Assembly: GCA_938045085.1 (NCBI GenBank)
Contig: CALINZ010000008.1
Location: 1-5,776, forward strand
From: an uncultured Collinsella sp.
GTDB taxonomy: Bacteria > Actinomycetota > Coriobacteriia > Coriobacteriales > Coriobacteriaceae
Direction: 5' to 3'
DNA length: 5,776 nucleotides
Under the pieces are notes generated by a model. It made no database searches. It worked only from the letters and a program-made list of their open reading frames with translations, and had not been told where the DNA came from. Position numbers and translations under genes: made by a program. Shown here in pieces: positions 1-4,676 of this stretch (its first letter is position 1; each line of letters opens with the position of its first letter).

Positions 1-1093
1 TAAACGGGTTGTCGAAGCGGTTTTCGACGGCGGCGGCAAAGGCCTTGCAGTCCTCGACATCCAAGTCGGCGGCAAGCGTCGGAATGACCTCGTCGTAGAG
101 CATGGTGTTCATGAAGCCGCGAATGGTCTCGTCATGCATGCAGTCGCGCACGATATCAAAGCCGGCAACCCAGGAACCCGGAACGAAGGCGGTGTGGGCA
201 CCGTTCAGGATGCGGACCTTGCGCTTTTTGTACGGGGTGACGTCGGGAGTCACAAAGACACCCGGAAGACCAGCCTTCACAAAGGGAAGCTTCTCGGCAA
301 GCGACTCGTCACCCTGGATGCCCCACATCTGAAAGGGCTCGCGCACGGCCAGGAAGGGATCCTCGTAGCCCAGACGCTCAGCCACCGCGGCGGCCTCGGA
401 TGCGTCGCGGATACGGCCCGGTACGATGGTGTCGACGAGCGTGGTGCAGACGGTGCAGTCGTTGGCCATCCACTGCGCAAACTCGTCCTCCCAGCCCCAG
501 TCGCTCACATACTGGTTCATGATGCGCAGCAACTCCTCGCCGTTGTGATCGATGAGCTCGCAGGCGAGGACGATGACGCCCGGCTTACCGGCAGCCCAGC
601 GGGTGTGGAGCACCTGGGCAAGCTTGGCGGGGAAGCTCGCAGGTGGCATGTCGTCGGCCTTGCAGGACGGGTCATAGGCGATACCGGCCTCGGTGGTGTT
701 GGAGACGATGATCTCTAGGTCGTCGGAGACAGCGACCTCCATCATGGCGCGGTAGTCGTCCTCACGATACGGGTTAAGGCAGCGGCTGCAGGCGCTGATC
801 ACGCGGGACTCGTCAACCGTGTTGCCGTTCTCCTTGCCGCGCACCAGCACGGTGTACAGGTCGTCCTGGGCATTGATGCCGTCGGCAAAGCCAAAGGCAC
901 CGCTGATGGGCTGCACCATGACGACCTTGCCGTTCCAGCCGGTGGCCTCGTTGCCCATGTCAAAGAAACGGTCGACGAAGGCGCGCAGGAAATTGCCCTC
1001 GCCAAACTGTAGAACCTTCTCGGGAGCGTCCTTGGGCAGCAGATAGCCCTTGTAGCCGATCTTCTCGAGCGCATCGTAGCTGATGTTCTCCAT
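1..1093 (-). CDS. uxaB: Tagaturonate reductase (altronate oxidoreductase), 3' end cut by window edge
   Basis: Cytoplasmic NADH-dependent enzyme that reduces D-tagaturonate to D-altronate, the step after uronate isomerase in galacturonate breakdown. It belongs to the long-chain polyol dehydrogenase (mannitol dehydrogenase) family. About 364 codons are visible from ATG at 1093; the family is usually near 480 residues, so roughly the last quarter lies beyond base 1. Seen directly: an N-terminal nucleotide-binding motif QFGEGNFLRAF at residues 29-39, the block SNTTEAGI in the middle of the Rossmann domain, and the family catalytic signature KVRILNGAH with Lys292, Asn297 and His300, spaced like the Lys/Asn/His set of mannitol dehydrogenase. 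The start is supported by TAAGGAGA (complement of 1101-1108) seven bases upstream. It lies 96 bases behind uxaC in the same direction and is probably co-transcribed. Fructuronate reductase (UxuB) is the main alternative, but the QFGEGNFLR form of the motif favours UxaB. Confidence 0.93.
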   Translation of the reverse strand, partial: MENISYDALEKIGYKGYLLPKDAPEKVLQFGEGNFLRAFVDRFFDMGNEATGWNGKVVMVQPISGAFGFADGINAQDDLYTVLVRGKENGNTVDESRVISACSRCLNPYREDDYRAMMEVAVSDDLEIIVSNTTEAGIAYDPSCKADDMPPASFPAKLAQVLHTRWAAGKPGVIVLACELIDHNGEELLRIMNQYVSDWGWEDEFAQWMANDCTVCTTLVDTIVPGRIRDASEAAAVAERLGYEDPFLAVREPFQMWGIQGDESLAEKLPFVKAGLPGVFVTPDVTPYKKRKVRILNGAHTAFVPGSWVAGFDIVRDCMHDETIRGFMNTMLYDEVIPTLAADLDVEDCKAFAAAVENRFDNPF

Positions 1094-1129
1094 CTGTGTC
1101 TCTCCTTAGATAGCTGTTAGCGTGCAAGC

Positions 1130-1166
1130 AAAACGGGGGCGCCGTGTGTGGCAACGGCGCTCCCGT
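1130..1166 (-). terminator. Hairpin with short T-run between uxaC and uxaB (attenuator or processing site)
   Basis: Arms 1133-1145 and 1154-1166 pair over 12 of 13 positions (one A/C mismatch) around an eight-base loop. On the minus strand the stem is followed by only four T residues and then GCTTGC. The stem is GC-rich and strong but the T-run is short, so partial termination or 3'-end protection of the uxaC message is more likely than full termination, because uxaB follows with no obvious promoter of its own. The function is inferred; the hairpin is seen. Confidence 0.55.
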
Positions 1167-1189
1167 GTTCGATGTGATTCGATGCGGGC

Positions 1190-2617
1190 TTAGGCCTCGA
1201 CGGTGTCCAGGTCAAAGCCAAAGTAGCGGACCGCATTGTTGTAGCTGATGTCGCGCACAACCTCGCCCAGCAGCTCCATGTCGGCCGGGTACTTGCCCTG
1301 CTCGACCCACTCGCCGATCACGCTGCACAGCACGCGACGGAAGTACTCGTGGCGCGGATAGGACAGGAAGGAGCGGGAATCGGTAAGCATGCCCACAAAG
1401 TTGCCCAACACGCCCTCGTTAGCCAGAGCCGTAAGCTGCTCGCGCATGCCGACCTCGTTGTCGTTGAACCACCAGGCGGAGCCGTTCTGGATCTTACCGG
1501 CAGTCGGAGCCTCCTGGAAGCAGCCCATGACGGTATCGATCATGGTGTTATCGATGGGGTTCAGGCTGTACAGGATGGTCTTGGGCAGGCCGCAGGTCTC
1601 CTGGATGGAGTTGAGGAAATCGGCGAGCTGGTCGGACGGCGTGTAGTTGGAGATGCAGTCGTAGCCGGTGTCGGGACCGAGTTTGGCGAACATGGCGCGG
1701 TTGTTGTCGCGCTTGCAGCCAAAGTGCAGCTGCATGGCCCAGCCCAGACGGACATACTCGCCGGCAACGAACTGCATAAAGGCAGTCTTGTACTTGAGGA
1801 CCTCTTCCTCGGTAAGCGGCTCGGCAGCCAGACCCTTGGCAAAGATAGCCTCGATCTCGTCGGCGGTAGCCGGGACGTACATAACGTAGTCGAGTGCGTG
1901 GTCGGAGGCGCGGCAGCCCAGCTCGTGAGCAACGTCGTAGCGCTTGGAAATGGCAGCCTTCATGCCCTCAAAGTCGCTGACCTCAACGCCGGCAACCTCG
2001 GAAAGGTGCTTGCAGTAGTCGGCAAACTCCTGGCCGCGCTCGATGCGCAAAGCGGCATCGGGGCGCATGGCGGGAACGATCTGAACGTCAAAGCTGTCGT
2101 CGGCGGCAATCTTCTTGTGCCACTCAAAGCTGTCGGCGGGGTCGTCGGTAGTGCAGATCATGCGGACGTTGGACTGCTTGATCAGGTTGCGGCAGGTAAA
2201 GCTAGCCTCAGCGAGCTTGGCGTTGGCAAGGTCCCAGACCTCCTGGGCAGTCTTGCCATTGAGGACGCCCTCGTAGCCAAAGTAGCGCTTAAGCTCCAGG
2301 TGGCTCCACTCAAAGACGGGGTTGCCAACGCAGCGACCCAGGGTCTCGGCCCACTTTTGGAACTTCTCGCGAGCAGGGGCGTCGCCAGTGATAAAACGCT
2401 CGTCGACGCCGTTGGCGCGCATCAGGCGCCACTTGTAGTGGTCGCCGCCCAGCCAAACCTCGGTGATGTTCTCGAAACGCTTGTCCTCCCAAATCTCCTT
2501 GGGAGAAATGTGGCAGTGATAGTCGACGATGGGCATGCCCTCGGCAAAGTTGTGGAACAGCTCCTCACCGGTCTTGGTGCTCAGCAGGAAATCCTGATCG
2601 TCCATAAAGTTTTTCAT
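1190..2617 (-). CDS. uxaC: Uronate (glucuronate/galacturonate) isomerase
   Basis: Amidohydrolase-superfamily enzyme of the cytoplasm that isomerises D-galacturonate to D-tagaturonate and D-glucuronate to D-fructuronate, the entry step of hexuronate catabolism. With the start at 2617 it has 475 residues, close to the roughly 470 of E. coli UxaC. Seen directly: metal-binding HCH (His34, His36) in VDYHCHI, GDHYKWRLMRANG, TTDDP at 156-160, MQLHFGCKRDNN at 295-306, and the C-terminal block GMLTDSRSFLSYPRHEYF from residue 409, whose Asp413 corresponds to the metal-binding Asp of the E. coli enzyme. An in-frame ATG at 2686 would add 23 residues (MVNVHLKDNER...), but it has no Shine-Dalgarno, its leader does not look like the family, and it sits in the predicted -10 box. 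ATG 2617 has AAAGGGG seven bases upstream and starts MKNFMDDQDFLL, as in homologues. It is first in a uxaC-uxaB unit. No broken or missing key residue was seen. Confidence 0.97.
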   Translation of the reverse strand: MKNFMDDQDFLLSTKTGEELFHNFAEGMPIVDYHCHISPKEIWEDKRFENITEVWLGGDHYKWRLMRANGVDERFITGDAPAREKFQKWAETLGRCVGNPVFEWSHLELKRYFGYEGVLNGKTAQEVWDLANAKLAEASFTCRNLIKQSNVRMICTTDDPADSFEWHKKIAADDSFDVQIVPAMRPDAALRIERGQEFADYCKHLSEVAGVEVSDFEGMKAAISKRYDVAHELGCRASDHALDYVMYVPATADEIEAIFAKGLAAEPLTEEEVLKYKTAFMQFVAGEYVRLGWAMQLHFGCKRDNNRAMFAKLGPDTGYDCISNYTPSDQLADFLNSIQETCGLPKTILYSLNPIDNTMIDTVMGCFQEAPTAGKIQNGSAWWFNDNEVGMREQLTALANEGVLGNFVGMLTDSRSFLSYPRHEYFRRVLCSVIGEWVEQGKYPADMELLGEVVRDISYNNAVRYFGFDLDTVEA

Positions 2618-2624
2618 CAAACAG

Positions 2625-2631
2625 CCCCTTT
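2625..2631 (-). promoter_or_regulatory. Ribosome binding site that fixes the uxaC start
   Basis: The minus strand reads AAAGGGG, seven bases before ATG 2617. It decides between this start and the in-frame ATG at 2686, which lacks any purine-rich site. Confidence 0.8.
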
Positions 2632-2670
2632 GCTGGCAACGCGGGCGCACGGCGCGCTCGTTATCCTTTA

Positions 2671-2684
2671 GGTGAACGTTCACC
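2671..2684. promoter_or_regulatory. LacI-type operator O1, perfect palindrome at the predicted uxaC transcription start
   Basis: GGTGAACGTTCACC is a perfect 14-base palindrome with the central CG typical of LacI/GalR-family operators. It abuts the predicted -10 box (2685-2690) and its centre falls where transcription would begin, the classic position for repression. The likely ligand-responsive protein is the LacI-family regulator encoded at 3078-4157. The palindrome is seen; the binding protein is inferred. Confidence 0.8.
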
Positions 2685-2714
2685 ATACTAATCCATTACG
2701 ACTCAAAAGGTGAA
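2685..2714 (-). promoter_or_regulatory. Predicted uxaC promoter (-35 TTCACC, -10 TAGTAT)
   Basis: On the minus strand TTCACC (complement of 2709-2714) and TAGTAT (complement of 2685-2690) are separated by 18 bases; each matches four of six consensus positions. Transcription would begin near 2678, giving a leader of about 60 bases. The individual boxes are weak. The stronger argument is geometry: the -35 is embedded in operator O2 and the -10 touches O1. Confidence 0.5.
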
Positions 2715-2723
2715 CGTGCACCT
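2708..2723. promoter_or_regulatory. LacI-type operator O2 over the predicted -35 of uxaC
   Basis: AGGTGAACGTGCACCT differs from a perfect palindrome at one base pair and shares the core GGTGAACGT and CACC with O1. Its centre is 38 bases from that of O1. It overlaps the predicted -35, so a bound repressor would exclude RNA polymerase. Seen as sequence; the function is inferred. Confidence 0.72.
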
Positions 2724-2734
2724 AACAACCATGG

Positions 2735-2764
2735 GGTGAACGGTAGGTTTTGCCCGTTCAACGG
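2735..2764. promoter_or_regulatory. Additional operator half-sites upstream of uxaC
   Basis: GGTGAACG at 2735-2742 repeats the operator half-site exactly but its other half is degenerate. It also forms an inverted pair TGAACGG (2737-2743) / CCGTTCA (2754-2760) with a 10-base spacer, and CCGTTCAACGG (2754-2764) is itself an 11-base odd palindrome. This may be a weaker auxiliary site for the same regulator. Evidence is limited to motif resemblance. Confidence 0.45.
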
Positions 2765-2853
2765 TTGCCGGAGCTGTGACTTGCATGCATTGCGGACCGG
2801 TTGGCGTCCCCGAACACCGAACTTGAGCGCTTTTGCTCAGGTGGGTCATGTCC
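2765..2853. other. Intergenic stretch with no feature found
   Basis: This is part of the 460-base gene-free region between the regulator and uxaC. It holds an eight-base palindrome TGCATGCA and a small GAGC/GCTC hairpin, neither with a convincing role. The plus-strand open frame that crosses it continues antisense through the regulator gene and resembles no protein I know. No promoter or RNA gene was recognised. Confidence 0.5.
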
Positions 2854-2885
2854 CGACGTACATTTTTGGGAGTATTCAGCATTGG
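2854..2885. repeat. Left arm of a 32-base inverted repeat pair
   Basis: The 32 bases pair with the reverse complement of 3021-3052 at 31 positions; the single difference is A2860 against G in the equivalent place of the other arm. The arm contains the core ATTTTTGGGAGTATTCAGCA. The two arms bracket the regulator's terminator and span 199 bp in total. No target-site duplication is visible outside the arms. Possible explanations are a miniature mobile element, a paired protein-binding site, or a long-range RNA stem. Confidence 0.9.
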
Positions 2886-2945
2886 AGCGCGCCGTGCGCC
2901 ATCCTCAGCGTCCTATTTGGAACGCAGATAGCGCCCGATCGGCAT

Positions 2946-2987
2946 AAAAAGTGCCCCCGATGGCAAATTACGCCATCGGGGGCACTT
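2946..2987 (-). terminator. Intrinsic terminator of the LacI-family regulator
   Basis: A perfect 14-bp GC-rich stem (2951-2964 with 2972-2985), extended to 16 bp by A/T pairs, encloses the seven-base loop AAATTAC. On the minus strand it is followed by five T residues (complement of 2946-2950). It lies about 90 bases past the regulator stop codon and isolates that gene from the uxaC promoter. On the plus strand only TT precedes an A-rich run, so it should act mainly leftward. Confidence 0.88.
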
Positions 2988-3020
2988 AAAACAGTCGTTC
3001 TGCACCTCATTCAGGGCATG

Positions 3021-3052
3021 CCAATGCTGAATACTCCCAAAAATGCACGTCG
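3021..3052. repeat. Right arm of the 32-base inverted repeat pair
   Basis: Reverse complement of 2854-2885 with one mismatch. It begins 26 bases beyond the regulator stop codon, so it lies in the 3' untranslated part of that transcript, ahead of the terminator. The other arm would be transcribed only on read-through, in which case the two arms could form a long stem enclosing the terminator. Confidence 0.9.
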
Positions 3053-3077
3053 CAAGAGGGGGTACCTGCTCAATCGG

Positions 3078-4157
3078 CTAAATACCCGCAAGTTCGCAGT
3101 AGCGGTCGACATTGCTGGCAAATACCATCTCGACGGCACCCTTCTGGACGGGCACCGTCGGGGTCCTTCCCCACAGCAGATAATCGCCCAGCGTCTTAGC
3201 GCCGCGATACGCCAGGCTCGTCGGGTCCTTATAGACAATATTGGTAAAGATACCGCGGCGCAAGGCCAGAGCACTTTCGGGAAACAGGTCGTTGCCGATC
3301 ACCATGACCCGACCGGCCTTGCCGGTCGAGACGAGCGCGTCGGCAACCACTTCGGAACCAACGGCAAAAACGCTACAGATAAGTTCGGGGGCGTCCGGCG
3401 CACTCAAGCGCTTTTCGAGCTCATGCTCGAGTTGTTTGACTTGCGCATGGGCACCTGCAAGATCCTCAACCTGCCATGGAATATCACGTTCGCGCAGGTA
3501 ATTGTGGAAGGCGCGGGCGGTTAGATAGTGCGAATCGGTATATGGGTCGCCTGTCAAAAGGAGCACGCGGGCGTCGGCCCCAGAAGCATGGACCAGGTTT
3601 GCCGCCTGCTCGGCCATAAGGCTGCCTGCCGTCGAATAATCGGCCAAGCTCGCACCCAAACGATTCAAATGCGGACGGTCGCCATCGACAAGCTCAATCG
3701 TCACGCCCGCCTCGGCGATCTGCCCCAAAAGCTCAGTCGCACGATCGTCGCCCGGCGCATAGGCGAGCAAGCCATCAATCTTCTCGCCCACCTGCAGACG
3801 CTCGTCGATTTGCTCGAGTGCATCAGCGTAGCCGCCCACGCCAAATTCAACGCGCTCAACCGTAATGCCCCGGTCGATGACCTCCTGTTCAAAGCGATTG
3901 CAGCCTTCCCACAGGTAACGGAAAAAGTACGCTCCCTCGCGCGATGCGCGGGGCAGGCAAAACACCAGATTGATATCCTTGCGGCGCAGGCTTGAGGCAC
4001 TTGTGTTGCGGTGATAGCCCATGGCCTCGGCCTTAGCGTTCACCTTGGCGCGCACGGATTCGCTCACGCCGGCCTTTCCCGTCAGGGCCTTGTGCACGGT
4101 ATTGATGGAAACGCCAAGCTCGGCGGCTATGTCCTTCATGGTTACGCGAGCGCTCAT
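3078..4157 (-). CDS. LacI-family transcriptional regulator, probable hexuronate-pathway repressor
   Basis: A cytoplasmic DNA-binding sugar-responsive regulator of 359 residues, normal length for the family. Residues 6-26 form the N-terminal helix-turn-helix (TMKDIAAELGVSINTVHKAL), followed by the usual VSESVRAKVNAKAEAMGY segment and a hinge near residues 50-60. From about residue 65 to the end there is a periplasmic-binding-protein-like sensor domain (GLLAYAPGDD, LLLTGDPYTDSH, VMVIGNDLFPE, IVYKDPTSLAYRGAKTL). The recognition helix reads NTVHKAL where many LacI proteins have TVSRAL, a variant likely to alter base contacts. The start at 4157 is supported by GGAG seven bases upstream. It lies directly upstream of uxaC, whose promoter carries LacI-type palindromes, so a role like the LacI-family ExuR/KdgR regulators of hexuronate use is likely. 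The effector cannot be read from sequence. No convincing promoter boxes were found; 4198-4211 resembles the operator only loosely (about 9 of 14 positions). Confidence 0.95.
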   Translation of the reverse strand: MSARVTMKDIAAELGVSINTVHKALTGKAGVSESVRAKVNAKAEAMGYHRNTSASSLRRKDINLVFCLPRASREGAYFFRYLWEGCNRFEQEVIDRGITVERVEFGVGGYADALEQIDERLQVGEKIDGLLAYAPGDDRATELLGQIAEAGVTIELVDGDRPHLNRLGASLADYSTAGSLMAEQAANLVHASGADARVLLLTGDPYTDSHYLTARAFHNYLRERDIPWQVEDLAGAHAQVKQLEHELEKRLSAPDAPELICSVFAVGSEVVADALVSTGKAGRVMVIGNDLFPESALALRRGIFTNIVYKDPTSLAYRGAKTLGDYLLWGRTPTVPVQKGAVEMVFASNVDRYCELAGI

Positions 4158-4205
4158 GCGGTTACTCCGTTATAGATAAGTTGCCAATTAATAGTCCAGT
4201 TAACG

Positions 4206-4222
4206 ATACCCCAAAAATACTC
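4206..4222. promoter_or_regulatory. Motif upstream of the regulator that resembles the inverted-repeat core
   Basis: The minus strand reads GAGTATTTTTGGGGTAT, which contains ATTTTTGGGGTAT. This matches the ATTTTTGGGAGTAT core of the repeat arms at 2854-2885 and 3021-3052 apart from one missing base. It lies about 50 bases upstream of the regulator start, in the probable promoter region. Whether the resemblance is functional is unknown. Confidence 0.35.
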
Positions 4223-4251
4223 TTCGACTCGCCGTGCTCTCCCTCAAATGC

Positions 4252-4288
4252 ACAAAGCGCCCCGCGAACGGATGCCCGCGGAGCGCTT
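4252..4288 (-). terminator. Hairpin terminator after the Cys-rich membrane protein gene
   Basis: Arms 4255-4266 and 4277-4288 pair over 12 positions with one G:U wobble around a 10-base loop. On the minus strand the stem runs into TTTG and then GCATTTG. The T-run is poor, so efficiency may be moderate. It lies 14 bases past the stop codon at 4302 and ahead of the regulator's promoter region. Confidence 0.65.
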
Positions 4289-4301
4289 GGATGTCCGGAC
4301 C

Positions 4302-4502
4302 TTATTTGATACCGCGGCCCAAGTCTTCGGCGATTTTGTCCACGCCCTTAAGCGCGGCGCACGTCTTTTTGTTGGAGCAATGCCCCGTGCAAACGCCACC
4401 CTGAGCGCAGTCGGCGCAGGTGCCCTTGCGGTAGATGCGCACGCATACCGCGACAAACGCAATACCGATAACAGCCAGTACAACAATATCGATAGGTGCC
4501 AT
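4302..4502 (-). CDS. FeoB-associated cysteine-rich membrane protein
   Basis: A 66-residue protein with one N-terminal membrane span (about residues 4-22, DIVVLAVIGIAFVAVCV), then a basic stretch RIYRKG and a cysteine-rich tail with Cys29, Cys32, Cys38, Cys42 and Cys48 (C-x2-C-x5-C-x3-C-x5-C), plus Cys20 within the span. This architecture and the position after feoB match the FeoB-associated Cys-rich membrane protein family found next to feoB in many anaerobes. Its exact role is not established; binding or handing over ferrous iron at the cytoplasmic face is the usual guess. The start has a near-ideal AGGAGG (complement of 4509-4514) six bases upstream. A strong terminator stands between it and feoB, so it is either expressed by read-through or from its own weak promoter in 4503-4614. 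Confidence 0.85.
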   Translation of the reverse strand: MAPIDIVVLAVIGIAFVAVCVRIYRKGTCADCAQGGVCTGHCSNKKTCAALKGVDKIAEDLGRGIK

Positions 4503-4614
4503 AGCAAGCCTCCTCTAGTTAACCACCACTTACTTTACCCCATTCTCCACCTACCAAATAGGGACGGTTTATTTTGGTCGGTTTTATCTGCGGAAATGCC
4601 ATATCTCCCCCACC

Positions 4615-4647
4615 AAAAAGCCCGAGTGTCGCTGGGACACCCGGGCT
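4615..4647 (-). terminator. Intrinsic terminator after feoB
   Basis: Arms 4619-4630 and 4636-4647 form a 12-bp stem with one G:U wobble and a five-base loop. On the minus strand it is followed by TTTTT (complement of 4615-4619). It starts about 30 bases past the feoB stop codon. Confidence 0.88.
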
Positions 4648-4676
4648 CGTGGAAAGGGGTTAATCCTTATTCGGAC

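Noticed and set aside
134..718. A 194-residue plus-strand open frame antisense to uxaB
   Set aside because: It is a shadow frame of the partial uxaB gene, which carries the conserved catalytic motifs on the minus strand.
1349..2671. A 440-residue plus-strand open frame antisense to uxaC
   Set aside because: Its long openness follows from the codon bias of uxaC on the other strand. The product is a repetitive Val/Leu/Gly/Ala-rich sequence without a recognisable domain, and uxaC itself is unambiguous.
2854..3052. CRISPR or tandem repeat array
   Set aside because: There are only two repeat units, in inverted rather than direct orientation, with a terminator between them and no cas-like genes.
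2736..3524. A 262-residue plus-strand open frame crossing the intergenic region into the regulator
   Set aside because: It has no ribosome binding site or family resemblance, runs through operators, terminator and both repeat arms, and its second half is antisense to the clear LacI-family gene.
4158..4200. Promoter for the regulator with TATAAC as -10 and TGGACT as -35
   Set aside because: The boxes have an acceptable 18-base spacing, but transcription would then start only a few bases before the ATG and exclude the GGAG ribosome binding site.
4198..4211. Possible autoregulatory operator AGTTAACGATACCC upstream of the regulator
   Set aside because: It matches the uxaC operator at only about 9 of 14 positions and is not palindromic outside GTTAAC; too weak to call.
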